Below are positions 58,072 to 61,647 of a stretch of DNA of 64,000 nt, one piece after another. This stretch comes from Cherax quadricarinatus (Eukaryota; Arthropoda; Malacostraca; Decapoda; Parastacidae): contig NC_091357.1 of NCBI RefSeq assembly GCF_038502225.1, positions 4,931,725 through 4,995,724 of the forward strand, in the 5' to 3' direction. The first letter of the stretch is position 1, and each line of letters begins with the position of its first letter. The position numbers and the translations under genes are program-made. The notes below the pieces were generated by a model. That model worked only from the letters and a program-made list of their open reading frames with translations, ran no database searches and was not told where the DNA came from.

Positions 58072-60215
58072 GGTAGGATTGAATGGAGAGGAATGATTTT
58101 TGGGACCTAACAAGCTGTTGAAGTGTGAGCAGGGTAATATTTTGTGATGGTTCAGGGAAACCAGTTAACAGACTTGAGTCCTGGAGGTGGGGAGTACAAT
58201 GCCTGCTCTTTAATGGAGGAGTTTGGGATATTGGCTGTTTGGAGTGATATGTAAACTATTGTATCTGGGTGCCTCTGCAAAGACAGTGATTGTGTGAATG
58301 ATGGTGAAAGTGGTTTTCTTTTTTGGGTCACCCTGCATCAGTGGGAGACGGCTGATGTATTATTCTGGCAAAAAGCTATCGGGCACACTTCTTGCCTATA
58401 GCAACTTGGTCACAGGTGCTCCTGTCAGGGTTGTGGGTAGCACCCTGGAAAGCTATCCTCTTAATTGTCTGGGCTTGGGTTTTTTTTTTTTTTAGTTTAA
58501 AACCCTGGCCTGACTTGGTACTTAAACTCAAGGCTGTATTTATTATGTTTAGTTACGGACAGCTTAAATTATGCTTTTTTTTTTTTTTTAGGGTGGGAGT
58601 TTATCATTAAAACTGTATTTTAAATAATAGTTTTGTTACTGTCCACATTAACACTGCAGTGTAATAGTTTAGGTAAATTATTTATGGAATGTAGTTGAGG
58701 TGTGTGTATACTGAAGTTTCATATACAGACTATGAACACGTTGCAGTACAGTATTGCAAGGTATGGTACTGAGTGAAAAAATCAGTACAGTGGAGTATCT
58801 CTACTGTGCAGTATATTTTTTTGTTTTCTCTCTCGTCATAATTAGTAAGTCTTCAATTCATTACAGATTTACAACCCACATGTATAGCTTTAAATTTAGA
58901 TTTTATTAACACCAGTATGTTCAAATTCAAAATTGTGCTTCTTTGCATAGTGTAAAATGTGTAGGTTTACATACTATTGTAAAATATTGTAAAGCACAAA
59001 GGAAGCCGCTAGCATGCATGAGCATTTAGGGCAGACTAATCCTAATGCTTACAGACTACTAAAAACTAGATGTGAGTGTTTGCGAGTGTGTGTGTGTACA
59101 CTTGCCTAATTGTACTCGCCTAATTGTGGTTGCAGGGGTTGAGACTCTGCTCCTGGCCCCGCCTCTTCACTGACCGCTGCTAGGTCCTCCATCTCCCTGC
59201 TCCACGAGCTTTATCATACCTTGTTGTAAAACTGTGTGTGTGTATTTATGAGTATTGTGTGTGTGAGTATTGTATGAGTATTGTGTGTGTGTGTGCACGT
59301 GTGTTTTGTGCACGTGCACGCTGTGTAGTGTTCAGTAGTGCGCAGTTTTACCTTAAGCATCCTGTAAAATCTCCCTAGTTTGTCTTCATTACCTAGTCTT
59401 TTTTTAATTTAGTATGAATTTTTCCAAAAGTAGAGCAGATCCTCAAAATTAATACTTGGAGGGGCAGGATAAAAATCATGTGTATGGAATAAAATTTAAT
59501 AGTAAATGTGATGTGATAAATCATAAAGATTGTCATTAAATTAAACATTTGAGGTAAGAGTAATGAAAAGCAAAATGTACATGGTGTAATTAATAAGACA
59601 GCAGTATATTAAAGAAATTTTATCTTGGTAAATTACAGAATTACATTGTACTTGTTTTAGCTTTTGTTTGAGTCTGTTGAATATTTTACAAATTTTCAAC
59701 TTGCCTAATTCTACATTTTACCCTTTAATTTGTAGTGCATTTCTGTAGATGTTCAAATGAGCACGAGGGATGTCAAAGAGGTATTTTTTTCTGTTGTGAA
59801 GATTGTGTTCTCTGTTAAAATGTTCCAGGAAATGTCATCGGTGAGCATCAGCATTATGGTATAGTGTTCAAAAGTTGAGTGAACAGTAATACTGTATTCA
59901 AGATGAAATATTAGTTTTAGTGGTTTTATTGATATGAAAAAAGGTTATAATAGTTTAATTTGGCTATAGTAATTAGTTTGAGTGATAATTGATTTGTAGT
60001 GGGTTACTTGAGTGGATTGCAAGGCACAAATCCCATTTGTGAAGTATAAATATCAGATTTGTGATTCTGTTTACAGAAAATATGGAGAAGATGGACTCCC
60101 AAAGAACAGCATTCAGATCAACCTCACGGGATCTGCTGGTCAGAGCTTCTGTGCTTTCCTTGCAAATGGTGTCACTGTTACTCTTGAGGGAGACTCCAAT
60201 GACTATGTTGCGAAG
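9452..60215 (+). CDS. Glutamate synthase (NADH-GOGAT type), partial gene, 15 exons
   Basis: The gene makes glutamate from glutamine and 2-oxoglutarate. Only the middle lies here: exons 9452-9540, 12936-13117, 14028-14132, 17199-17334, 17544-17681, 21549-21734, 22345-22476, 25493-25628, 31999-32180, 40870-41070, 42432-42612, 43028-43236, 53954-54136, 56480-56628 and 60077-60215. All have AG/GT borders and compatible phases, giving about 782 codons with no stop. In order they encode the end of the central linker domain, the FMN-binding synthase barrel, the C-x5-C-x4-C 3Fe-4S motif, and the start of the C-terminal beta-helix domain. The residue order matches plant and fungal NADH-GOGAT as I know them. 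The amidotransferase part must lie upstream and the NADPH/NADH-FAD part downstream. The largest intron here is 10.7 kb, and intron length comes mostly from transposons. The family call is firm; cofactor type (NADH rather than ferredoxin) is inferred from animal relatives. Confidence 0.95.
9655..10075 (+). mobile_element. Decayed RTE endonuclease-region fragment
   Basis: Short blocks match the endonuclease coding region of the full-length RTE in order: GGATGTGAGAAGTGGGTC near 9673, AAATGATAATGGG near 9813, GGTAATAC near 9861, and an AAAAAGAGGATAAATA stretch after a small TTAA element. It is frameshifted throughout. Confidence 0.65.
9879..10037 (+). mobile_element. Miniature TTAA element (159 bp), copy c
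   Basis: TTAA at 9875-9878 and 10038-10041; ends CCCTTAAAC... and the complement. It carries a perfect CGTAGATCTACG at 9930-9941 and a degenerate partner near 9896, the same palindrome as copy b. It is inserted into the RTE relic at a TTTTAA stretch. Confidence 0.8.
10245..10510 (+). mobile_element. tRNA-derived SINE, tail type 2
   Basis: tRNA-like head with B-box-like GGGATTGATCC at 10291-10301, a body containing GGTACCTGGGTGTTA and GCATCCTGGGGAACAAGATT, and a tail GTCAGCTAGGTCTGTA shared with the copy at 35226-35460. Confidence 0.75.
10511..10956. other. Intron, unassigned
   Basis: No element ends or similarity recognised between the SINE and Tigger 2. Confidence 0.5.
10957..12845 (-). 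mobile_element. Tigger/pogo DNA transposon 2
   Basis: 1889 bp, TA duplications at 10955-10956 and 12846-12847, ends CAGTGGACCCT(C/T)GGG. It contains a transposase relic and the subterminal CCCCATAAGAAA box near 11037. It is more decayed than Tigger 1. Confidence 0.93.
11301..12580 (-). pseudogene. Tigger transposase relic, third catalytic residue lost
   Basis: Collinear with the Tigger 1 protein. The expected start codon is mutated and frameshifts separate the pieces at about 12320 and 11820. The first acidic residue remains in F-N-C-D-K-A-G (the usual E-T is now K-A) and the second in M-D-N-V-P. The stretch that should carry Q-P-M-D-Q is deleted, joining P-P-N-T-T directly to the C-terminal region. 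It is clearly dead. Confidence 0.9.
12936..13117 (+). CDS. Glutamate synthase exon 2 of window
   Basis: Encodes [11 protein letters not shown], then D-I-T-Y and L-D-R-I-A, ending at [10 protein letters not shown]. This matches the central-domain strand and helix leading to the V-L-S-D motif. The acceptor is TCTCCAG and the donor GTAATG. It has 60 codons plus two bases. The right end of a Tigger element is 90 bp upstream. Confidence 0.93.
13118..14027. other. Intron with decayed TIR element end
   Basis: About 13535-13637 resembles the right end of the CAGTGGTACC-type MITE (it ends GTCAAGGTACCACTG then TA), but I could not find its left end. The rest shows homopolymer runs and no recognisable gene. 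Confidence 0.45.
14028..14132 (+). CDS. Glutamate synthase exon 3 of window
   Basis: One base completes an Arg codon, then [15 protein letters not shown] and [10 protein letters not shown]. This corresponds to the family stretch around 'AVGAVHHHL ... VESGEAR'. The acceptor is CCTTCAG and the donor GTAAGT. Confidence 0.93.
14706..17059 (-). mobile_element. TTAA element copy d carrying a LINE
   Basis: TTAA at 14702-14705 and 17060-17063, ends CCCTTTCACTGT. Without the LINE at 15464-16776 it is about 1.04 kb, the family length. Near the right end GTAATACTACAG and CTGTAGTATTAC form an inverted pair in place of the self-palindromes of other copies. Confidence 0.9.
15464..16776 (+). mobile_element. 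CR1/L2-like LINE, 5'-truncated, with (AAAT)n tail
   Basis: Begins inside the reverse transcriptase at [11 protein letters not shown] and stays open to 16387: F-A-D-D-T-T active site, [23 protein letters not shown], then a C-terminal thumb-like region. A 3' UTR follows and it ends in about ten AAAT units (16735-16776). The open frame upstream of 15464 belongs to the TTAA element. The clade is a guess between CR1, L2 and Daphne-like groups. Confidence 0.8.
17199..17334 (+). CDS. Glutamate synthase exon 4 of window
   Basis: Encodes [20 protein letters not shown] and on to N-K-D-I-Y-K. The 'LLGYGADAICPYL' stretch is a hallmark of glutamate synthases. The acceptor is GATTCAG and the donor GTAAGT. 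Confidence 0.95.
17544..17681 (+). CDS. Glutamate synthase exon 5 of window
   Basis: 46 codons: [30 protein letters not shown]. The 'KMGIST...[10 protein letters not shown]' segment is highly conserved in the family. The acceptor is TTTTCAG and the donor GTAATG; phase 0 at both ends. Confidence 0.96.
17927..18129 (+). mobile_element. MITE, Tigger-related (CAGTGGTACC ends)
   Basis: About 200 bp ending CGGTACCACTG with TA at 18130-18131. The left end AGTGGTACCTTGAG has lost one base. It contains TTCCCATAAGAAATAATGTA, the box shared with the Tigger elements. Confidence 0.8.
18130..19160. other. Intron, unassigned
   Basis: No convincing exon or element; purine-rich stretches near 18300-18620 may be old RTE, but I cannot align them. 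Confidence 0.4.
19163..21079 (+). mobile_element. RTE-B LINE copy, 5'-truncated, with nested TTAA element
   Basis: Encodes [21 protein letters not shown] and L-E-A-V-E-M-S-C with a frameshift near 19350, then the RTE 3' UTR, the CACCCTGCCTTGGTGGG tail and poly(A) at 21061-21078. The 3' UTR is split at a TTAA by element e. A T-run followed by a G-run occurs at about 21000-21026. Confidence 0.85.
19811..20882 (+). mobile_element. TTAA element copy e
   Basis: TTAA at 19807-19810 and 20883-20886; both ends CCCTTTGAGGGT. CGTACTAGTACG at 19829-19840 and GTACTAGTAC at 19864-19873. The empty site (CTTTAAAGG) is visible in the RTE copy at 23237-23243. Confidence 0.93.
21080..21548. other. Intron, unassigned
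   Basis: Intron sequence up to the exon 6 acceptor; no element recognised. Confidence 0.5.
21549..21734 (+). CDS. Glutamate synthase exon 6 of window
   Basis: 62 codons, phase 0 at both ends: [11 protein letters not shown] then N-P-G-Y-Y-H-W-R and H-I-N-D-P-V-S-I-A. The G-x-Y-H-W-R and H-x-N-D-P motifs mark the end of the central domain. The acceptor is TTTGCCAG and the donor GTTTGT. Confidence 0.95.
21890..22215. repeat. SINE-like foldback cluster
   Basis: A minus tRNA-like arm near 22010-22060 (GGGGTTAGAACCC) and a plus arm at 22121-22199 with B-box-like GGGTTCTAACCC (22179-22190) surround a middle part CCTAGTTGGATGAATCTTAT. The layout resembles 8981-9345. A further fragment (GGGTTCAAGCCCC) lies at about 21950. 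Confidence 0.6.
22345..22476 (+). CDS. Glutamate synthase exon 7 of window
   Basis: 44 codons, phase 0: [11 protein letters not shown] and Y-D-K-F-K-E, then L-R-G-Q-L-E-L and P-I-D-I-S-E. This matches the linker 'AARTN...Y..Y ... LRGL..' before the synthase barrel. The donor is GTAATT. An RTE fragment begins 44 bp into the following intron. Confidence 0.93.
22521..23469 (+). mobile_element. RTE-B LINE 3' fragment with target duplication
   Basis: Flanked by TTATGAATCA at 22511-22520 and 23470-23479. An open frame (22523-23143) covers the RTE C-terminal region: [31 protein letters not shown] and G-R-G-R-P-R-K-G-W. The 3' UTR, GGGTCACCCTGCCTCGGTGG and poly(A) follow. It is a recent-looking but dead 5'-truncated copy, only 44 bp after exon 7. 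Confidence 0.92.
23480..24237. other. Intron, unassigned
   Basis: A short CA-rich patch near 23848. No exon or element recognised. Confidence 0.5.
24238..25313 (+). mobile_element. TTAA element copy f
   Basis: TTAA at 24234-24237 and 25314-25317; ends CCCTTTGACTGTTT. Palindrome-like GACGTATAAATACGTC and GACGTATATATAC lie near the left end. Non-coding. Confidence 0.92.
25493..25628 (+). CDS. Glutamate synthase exon 8 of window
   Basis: Encodes [20 protein letters not shown] and K-S-N-T-G-E-G-G, the first strands of the FMN synthase barrel. It ends one base into a Gly codon. The acceptor is TTTCTTAG and the donor GTATGC. Confidence 0.96.
25846..26256 (+). mobile_element. Old RTE relic with internal deletion
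   Basis: RT-region bases (TAGGAGCATTGTGGAAGATG-like, near 25860) run directly into C-terminal and 3' UTR sequence, ending with a degraded CACTACCTCAGTGGGA tail. There are many substitutions compared with RTE-A and RTE-B. Confidence 0.7.
26257..26779. other. Intron, unassigned
   Basis: Contains near-palindromic GACAGCTTATACTGTC and GACAGCCTATGCTGTC at about 26280-26315 and a GC-richer patch (26330-26480) unlike its surroundings. I cannot identify it. Confidence 0.4.
26780..29770 (-). mobile_element. CR1-like LINE, decayed
   Basis: Minus-strand RT motifs in order from the right: [41 protein letters not shown], then the C-terminal [12 protein letters not shown]. Stops and frameshifts break every segment; the active site reads F-A-G-D rather than F-A-D-D. 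It is interrupted by TTAA element g. The 3' end near 26780 carries AAGGAGGAACACTGCAGCAG, which I associate with decapod repeats. Confidence 0.85.
27170..28215 (+). mobile_element. TTAA element copy g
   Basis: TTAA at 27166-27169; the right flank is mutated to TTAT (28216-28219). Ends CCCTTTCAGGGT. CCGTACTAGTACGG at 27187-27200 and CGTACTAGTACG at 27222-27233. Inserted into the CR1 LINE. Confidence 0.9.
29778..30029 (+). mobile_element. RTE-B 3'-tail insertion with G-run end
   Basis: RTE-B 3' UTR and tail between AAATTAT repeats (29771-29777 and 30030-30036). Where other copies have poly(A), this one has a run of about 13 G. Confidence 0.85.
30090..30281 (+). mobile_element. Short RTE derivative, 5'-truncated
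   Basis: RTE 5' UTR segment (CTCCATGGGGATGTGGAAC...) fused to GGGCCACCCCGCCTCGGTGG tail, flanked by AACCACACTTTT at 30078-30089 and 30282-30293. Confidence 0.92.
30294..30789. other. Intron, unassigned
   Basis: Nothing recognised. Confidence 0.45.
30790..31690 (+). mobile_element. Old RTE relic with internal (GT)n expansion
   Basis: Degraded RTE C-terminal region (AACCATAGAATAGATAAGG near 30853, TGGTTTGGGCATTTAGAGG near 31130) and 3' tail ending in poly(A) at about 31674-31690. The tail is split by a dinucleotide array. Confidence 0.65.
31553..31612 (+). repeat. (GT)n microsatellite
   Basis: About 30 uninterrupted GT units. All long open frames over it are low-complexity artefacts. Confidence 0.95.
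31999..32180 (+). CDS. Glutamate synthase exon 9 of window
   Basis: Encodes R-S/A-type '[15 protein letters not shown]', '[19 protein letters not shown]' and L-P-G-Y-K. These are among the most conserved barrel segments of glutamate synthases and contain the Lys and Gln region near the flavin in known structures. Two bases complete the preceding Gly codon. The donor is GTAAGT. Confidence 0.97.
32300..32640 (-). mobile_element. tRNA-derived SINE, tail type 1
   Basis: Minus orientation: tRNA-like head with B-box complement near 32568-32578, body CCCAGGTACC and CCCCCAGGATGTGACCCAC, then a tail CCAAGACAGTCAGTGCTTCA and ACCCAGGATAACCCAA. The same tail occurs at 51797-51938. Confidence 0.75.
33268..33456. 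mobile_element. 189-bp MITE nested in TIR element
   Basis: TA at 33266-33267 and 33457-33458; ends CAGTGGACCCCCG and complement; GTTCCCATAAGAAATATTGT inside. Confidence 0.9.
33518..34320 (+). repeat. Minisatellite in three successive periods (18, 22, 24 bp)
   Basis: About 33518-33640: TACCACCATCACAACCAC units (18 bp). About 33660-33840: CAGCATCATTACCACCCTCT + AC units (22 bp). About 33840-34320: CAATACCACCATCACTACCA + CCCT units (24 bp), with a CATCGC/CATCAC variant. All derive from an ACC/ATC vocabulary. The long open frames here are repeat artefacts. Confidence 0.93.
35226..35460 (+). mobile_element. SINE insertion, tail type 2
   Basis: ATTCGATTCCCAGCCAGGG head remnant, GGGTACCTGGGTGTTA body, GTCAGCTAGGCCTGTATATC tail and an ATT-rich end. 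It splits the sequence GGTAAATATT...TTGTTTGTTGGG, which is contiguous in the other units. Confidence 0.75.
36401..36454 (+). repeat. Poly(T) run (~54 nt)
   Basis: Uninterrupted T-run replacing the CTCG of the homologous units just before the RTE-A insertion point. Length may be affected by sequencing. Confidence 0.9.
36479..40072 (-). mobile_element. Full-length RTE-A LINE
   Basis: 3594 bp, flanked by ATGAAAGAT (36470-36478) and ATGGAAGAT (40073-40081). In minus orientation: 5' end AGGTAGTAGGTTGGTAGACA, a 5' UTR of about 430 bp, one long ORF, a 3' UTR of about 250 bp, GGCCACCCTGCCTTGGTGGG and an (ATAAA)-rich tail. The empty site is present at 52790-52810 and 49895-49920. Confidence 0.95.
36734..39640 (-). 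CDS. RTE-A endonuclease/reverse transcriptase ORF
   Basis: 968 codons without a stop. Target-primed reverse transcription enzyme. The APE-type endonuclease is at residues 1-230 (S-E-T-K at 28-31, G-D-L-N at 135-138, S-D-H at 228-230). The reverse transcriptase has [10 protein letters not shown] and the F-A-D-D active site at 713-716. The C-terminal region has [17 protein letters not shown] and G-R-G-R-P-R-K-G-W, as in RTE-clade elements. The frame stays open upstream (K-L-G-C-L-N-V-R-G) back to a stop at about 39705 in the 5' UTR, with no ATG. The catalytic Asn of L-N-V-R-G lies before the given GTG start, so initiation is probably non-AUG or internal. The clade call rests on resemblance. Confidence 0.9.
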   Translation of the reverse strand: MRGCSADDKKQMIADVMNGKKLDVLALSETKLKGVGEFQWGEINGIKSGVSERVRAKEGVAVMLNDQLWKEKREYECVNSRIMWIKVKVGCEKWVIISVYAPGEERNAEERERFWEMLSECIGAFEPSERVIVVGDLNAKVGETFREGVVGKFGVPGVNDNGSPLIELCIERGLVIGNTYFKKKRINKYTRYDVGRNDSSLLDYVLVDKRLLSRLQDVHVYRGATDISDHFLVVATLRVKGRWDTRRIEASGKREVKVYKLKEEAVRVRYKQLLEDRWANESIGNGVEEVWGRFKNVVLECSAEVCGYRKVGAGGKRSDWWNDDVKRVVREKKLAYEKFLQSRSDARREEYMEKKREVKRVVKQCKKRANERVGEMLSTNFVENKKKFWSEINKLRKPREQMDLSVKNRRGELLNGELEVLGRRKEYFEELLNVDEDREAVISCIGKGGITSCRSEEEPVVSVGEVREAVGKMKGGKAAGIDGIKIEMLKAGGDIVLEWLVQLFNKCMEEGKVPRDWQRACIVPLYKGKGDKRECKNYRGISLLSVPGKVYGRVIIERIKSKTENRIADEQGGFRKGRGCVDQVFTVKHISEQYLDKAKEVFVAFMDLEKAYDRVDRGAMWQMLQVYGVGGRLLKAVKSFYEDSEAQVRVCRKEGNFFPVKVGLRQGCVMSPWLFNIFIDGVVREVNARILARGVELKDKESHTKWELSQLLFADDTVLLGDSEEKLQRLVDEFGRVCKRRKLKVNTGKSKVMRITKRLGDERLNIRLEGESMEEVNVFRYLGVDVSADGSMKDEVNHRIDEGKRVSGAIRSLWRQRTLSLEAKRGMYESIVLPTLLYGCEAWVMNVAARRRLEAVEMSCLRAMCGVNIMQRIRSLEVRRRCGITKTVVQRAEEGLLRWFGHVERMERNRMTSRVYQSVVEGRQGRGRPRKGWREGVKEVLCARGLDFQQACVSVFDRSEWRQMVFNT
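40312..40549. other. Intron, repeat fragment
   Basis: 40432-40505 (GGAGCCTGGTCTCAGACTGG...) resembles a dispersed decapod repeat I recall; identity is uncertain. Confidence 0.4.
40550..40628. repeat. Near-perfect hairpin with 5-nt loop
   Basis: Arm 40550-40587 and arm 40593-40628 are complementary except for a 2-nt deletion (ACACATATGC versus GCACATGT). Direct copies of ATGTTTGCCTTG lie at 40510-40521 and 40628-40639. Confidence 0.85.
40672..40824 (+). mobile_element. RTE-A 3'-tail insertion next to exon 10
   Basis: 3' UTR piece with GCCACCCTGCCTTGGTGGGA and A-rich end between ATAATAC repeats (40665-40671 and 40825-40831). Exon 10 starts 38 bp later. Confidence 0.85.
40870..41070 (+). CDS. 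Glutamate synthase exon 10 of window
   Basis: 67 codons: [27 protein letters not shown] and R-I-S-V-K-L-V-S-E. The '[20 protein letters not shown]' segment is diagnostic. The acceptor is TTTCTTAG and the donor GTAAGA. A retroelement 3' tail with its target duplication ends 38 bp before the exon. Confidence 0.97.
41466..42401 (-). mobile_element. Short RTE derivative (outer) next to exon 11
   Basis: Target duplication ATATTTGTATTT at 41454-41465 and 42402-42413. It is the 5' UTR + 3' tail structure in minus orientation, split by a second copy of the same family at 41753-42209. Net length about 470 bp. The right duplication ends 18 bp before exon 11. Confidence 0.93.
41753..42209 (+). mobile_element. 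Short RTE derivative (inner), full length
   Basis: 457 bp from AGGTAGTAGGTTGGTAGACA to the GGCCACCCCGCCTCAGTGGG tail and (GAAA)-type end, flanked by A(T/C)GTATGTGTA at 41742-41752 and 42210-42220. Together with the outer copy it makes a large inverted repeat. Confidence 0.93.
42432..42612 (+). CDS. Glutamate synthase exon 11 of window
   Basis: 60 codons plus one base: [16 protein letters not shown] and [14 protein letters not shown]. The G-H-D-G-G-T-G-A-S loop binds the flavin phosphate in this family. The acceptor is TTATTTTAG and the donor GTAAGT. A short LINE derivative is inserted so close that its target duplication ends 18 bp before the exon. Confidence 0.97.
43028..43236 (+). CDS. Glutamate synthase exon 12 of window (3Fe-4S cluster)
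   Basis: Two bases plus 69 codons. Encodes [12 protein letters not shown] then [16 protein letters not shown]. The three cysteines are spaced C-x5-C-x4-C, as in the 3Fe-4S cluster of glutamate synthases, so the cluster ligands are all kept. It ends A-E-E before a GTAAGA donor. Confidence 0.98.
43237..44342. other. Intron, unassigned
   Basis: About 1.1 kb of AT-rich, unique-looking intron. No exon or element recognised. Confidence 0.5.
44343..45080 (+). mobile_element. RTE-B LINE 3' fragment
   Basis: Starts [15 protein letters not shown], has a frameshift around 44515, then 3' UTR, CACCCTGCCTCAGTGGGA and poly(A). Confidence 0.88.
45729..49318 (+). mobile_element. RTE-B LINE, 5'-truncated, with nested RTE-A
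   Basis: ATCAACACT at 45720-45728 and 49319-49327; copy A shows the empty site near 34849 (ACCAACACTACAG). It starts at D-W-W-N-D-E-V-K. Coding is broken by a frameshift near 46070, a stop near 46268 (Trp to stop), and the nested element at 46543-47857. The F-A-D-D-N motif (T to N) is at about 48227. The 3' tail is complete with poly(A). Confidence 0.93.
46543..47857 (-). mobile_element. RTE-A LINE, 5'-truncated, nested in RTE-B
   Basis: Very similar to 36479-37790 of the full-length RTE-A (for example T-G-W-E-L-S-Q against T-K-W-E-L-S-Q). It carries RT and C-terminal coding in two frames because of a small deletion near 47675. The 5' junction is a 20-bp palindrome at 47838-47857. Confidence 0.9.
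49988..51033. mobile_element. Solo LTR (~1046 bp)
   Basis: Starts TGTTGAGAAA, ends TTTCTCCACA (imperfect inverted ends, TG...CA) and is flanked by the 5-bp duplication GAAAT (49983-49987 and 51034-51038). Removing it restores the transposon core (GGAAAT|GTTTGATTCTTTG) as seen in related units. AATAAA occurs at about 50784. There is no internal gag/pol. The superfamily (Gypsy or BEL) cannot be told from this; strand is unknown. Confidence 0.82.
51344..52429 (-). mobile_element. Tigger/pogo DNA transposon 3, internally deleted
   Basis: TA at 51342-51343 and 52430-52431, ends CAGTGGACCCCC. The empty site GTACTCAGTTGACAG is at about 36053-36067. It keeps [11 protein letters not shown] (near 52160) and [10 protein letters not shown] (near 51740) on the minus strand; most of the catalytic core is gone. 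A SINE piece (51797-51938) and CAG-rich repeats (52010-52090) lie inside. Confidence 0.92.
51797..51938 (+). mobile_element. SINE fragment, tail type 1
   Basis: CACCTGGGTGTTAGTCGACT, GCATCC-type CACATCCTGGGGGACAAGAT, then GGGTTATCCTGGGTGGCTAA. The head is truncated. Confidence 0.75.
52971..53953. other. Intron, unassigned
   Basis: AT-rich. A short degraded RTE 3' UTR-like stretch may lie near 53440-53530 (CAGTGTCTACACTGAAGG...), but it is not certain. Confidence 0.4.
53954..54136 (+). CDS. Glutamate synthase exon 13 of window
   Basis: 61 codons, phase 0: V-R-E-L-M-A-S-L-G, then L-V-G-R-T-D-L-L and L-L-D-L-S-Q-I-L. The V-R-E-x-M-A-x-L-G and L-V-G-R-T-D motifs end the synthase domain. The preceding intron is 10.7 kb, largely one composite transposon. 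The donor is GTATGT. Confidence 0.95.
54137..54862. other. Intron, unassigned
   Basis: Short C-run, A-run and AAAT units near 54265-54305; otherwise nothing recognised. Confidence 0.5.
54863..55932 (-). mobile_element. TTAA element copy h
   Basis: TTAA at 54859-54862 and 55933-55936; both ends CCCTTTGAGGGT. GTACTAGTAC at 55870-55879 and CGTACTAGTACG at 55903-55914. Same subfamily as copy e, opposite orientation. Confidence 0.93.
56267..56313. repeat. Perfect 20-bp hairpin, 7-nt loop
   Basis: AGGACATCATAAAACAAATG (56267-56286), loop TGGTCAT, then the exact complement (56294-56313). Confidence 0.93.
56480..56628 (+). CDS. Glutamate synthase exon 14 of window
   Basis: 49 codons plus two bases: [12 protein letters not shown] then [12 protein letters not shown]. 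This corresponds to the 'DHGL...LD..LI' linker and the 'I.N..RAVGT.LS' start of the C-terminal domain. The donor is GTAAGT. This is a less conserved region, but the phase fits both neighbours. Confidence 0.9.
56961..57806 (-). mobile_element. RTE-B LINE 3' fragment nested in RTE
   Basis: Poly(T), tail complement, 3' UTR and C-terminal coding on the minus strand, flanked by ATGTG (56956-56960 and 57807-57811). The interrupted sequence GGGCAATGTG|GTGTAAATATTAT is intact in other copies. Confidence 0.88.
58027..58069 (+). repeat. (GT)n microsatellite
   Basis: About 21 GT units inside the RTE C-terminal region, replacing the G-C-G-T-G of other copies. Confidence 0.93.
58366..60076. other. Intron with one dispersed-repeat fragment
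   Basis: 59095-59215 (CGCCTAATTGTGGTTGCAGG, CTCCTGGCCCCGCCTCTTCA) resembles a repeat I associate with decapods; a related CGCCTAATTGTGGGTGCAGG is at 31500. GT-rich patches follow at 59228-59310. No exon was recognised before exon 15. Confidence 0.5.
60077..60215 (+). CDS. Glutamate synthase exon 15 of window (last seen)
   Basis: One base plus 46 codons: K-Y-G-E-D-G-L-P, then [13 protein letters not shown] and L-E-G-D-S-N-D-Y-V. The G-S-A-G-Q-S-x-x-A-F and G-D-S-N-D-Y-V motifs open the C-terminal beta-helix domain. The donor is GTTAGT. The expected next residues (G-L-S-G-G) were not found in the remaining 3.8 kb, so the intron continues past the window. Confidence 0.96.
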
Positions 60216-60297
60216 GTTAGTATTAATTACTTAATATTACTAGTGCTACACTGCATGTTGAAAACCTATTTGATATATTAGGTACTGAGTATTTTTT

Positions 60298-61200
60298 TGT
60301 ATTAACACATAGGCTGTTTCCCACTTAAGTAGGGTGATCCAAAGAAGAAACGCTGTCATCATCAGCATCATCATTTACTCCATCACTGTTGCCAGAGGTG
60401 TGCCTACACTACAGTTATAAAATTGCAGCTTATCAACACCACTCCTTCAGAGTGCAGGCACTGTACTTCCCTCCTCCAGGACTCGAGTCAGGCCTGCCAG
60501 TTTCGCTGAATCCCTTCATAAACGTTACCTTGCTCACACTGCAACAGCACGTCTTCATTAAAACCATTTGTCTCCATTTGCTCCTCTCTGACGTTCTCAC
60601 GTCAATCTAAGTCCCTTGCACACGAAACCTCCTTTGCCCCCTCATCCAACTTTCCTAGGCTGCCCCCCTACCCTGCCTTTCTTTCTCTACAGATGTATAT
60701 GTTTTCCAAGTCATTCTATTACATTGTATCCTCTCTAAATGTCCAAACAACCTCAACAACCCCTCCTCAGCCCTCTGGATAATACTTTCAGTAACCTCCG
60801 CACCTAATTTCCAGACTTCGGATTCTCTGCATTATATTCACACAACACATTGCCCTCAAACACGACATCTCCACTGTCTCCAGCCTTCTCCTTGTTGCAA
60901 CATTCAGCACCCATGCTTAACACCCATATAAAAGTGTTGGTATAACTATACACTCATACATTCTCCTCTTTGCTTCCATGGATAACGTTCTGTCTCCACA
61001 GACACCTCAGTGCACCACTCGCCTTTTTCCTCTCACCCTCATCAGTTCTAAAATTCACCTCGTCTTTCATAGACCCCCCATCTGCTGACAAGTCCACTTC
61101 CAGATATCTGAACACATTCACCTACTTCATACTCTCTCCCTCCAATCTTTTATCCAGTCCTTCATTACCAATACTTTTTGTTATCCTCATCACCTTACTA
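60298..61200 (-). mobile_element. Older RTE copy, first half of a tandem duplication
   Basis: Degraded 3' tail complement (GGCTGTTTCCCACTTAAGTA), 3' UTR and C-terminal coding on the minus strand. The flanking intron CTAGTGCTACACTGCATGTT at 60239 reappears at 61198. Confidence 0.8.
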
Positions 61201-61640
61201 GTGCAACACTGCATGTTGAAAACCTACTTGGCATATTAGGTACTGAATATTTTTTTTGTATTAACACATTGGCTGTTTCCCACCAAAGCAGGGTGACCCA
61301 AAGAAGAAATGCTTTAATCATCATCATCATCATCATTCACTCCATCACTGTTGCCAGAGGTGTGCCTACACTACAGTTATAAAATTGCAGCTTAACCATG
61401 TAATTTGTCAAAATAAATATCTTTATCTTTCCTATGTTCACTTATAATTTCCTTTTCTTACATACCCTACCAAACTTGTCAGCCAACCTCTGCAACTTTT
61501 TTTCAGAATCTCCCGATTCTGAAAAATTGTGACAACTCCCACTTTGTGTTAATTCTCTATCTTTTAATCCCACACCTCTTGCCAACACCTGAGCATTCAC
61601 TTCTACAGCCCTGTCTATAAATATATCAGACAACTATGGT
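61201..61640 (-). mobile_element. Older RTE copy, second half of the tandem duplication
   Basis: Repeats the intron flank and RTE 3' tail of 60239-60432, then jumps to the RT region (F-G-R-V-C-K-K-R-K-L near 61445-61480) and ends at about 61640. The intervening 3' UTR and C-terminal part is missing. Confidence 0.75.
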
Positions 61641-61647
61641 GACCCTA

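Larger units (their letters stand above)
56655..58365 (+). mobile_element. RTE copy, rearranged, with nested RTE-B
   Basis: A 3' UTR piece (about 56655-56820) is followed by a more upstream C-terminal coding piece (56826-56960), then, after the nested element, W-F-G-H-type coding (57812-58080), 3' UTR and tail near 58327-58360. A (GT)n array interrupts it. The order is not that of a simple copy. Confidence 0.75.
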
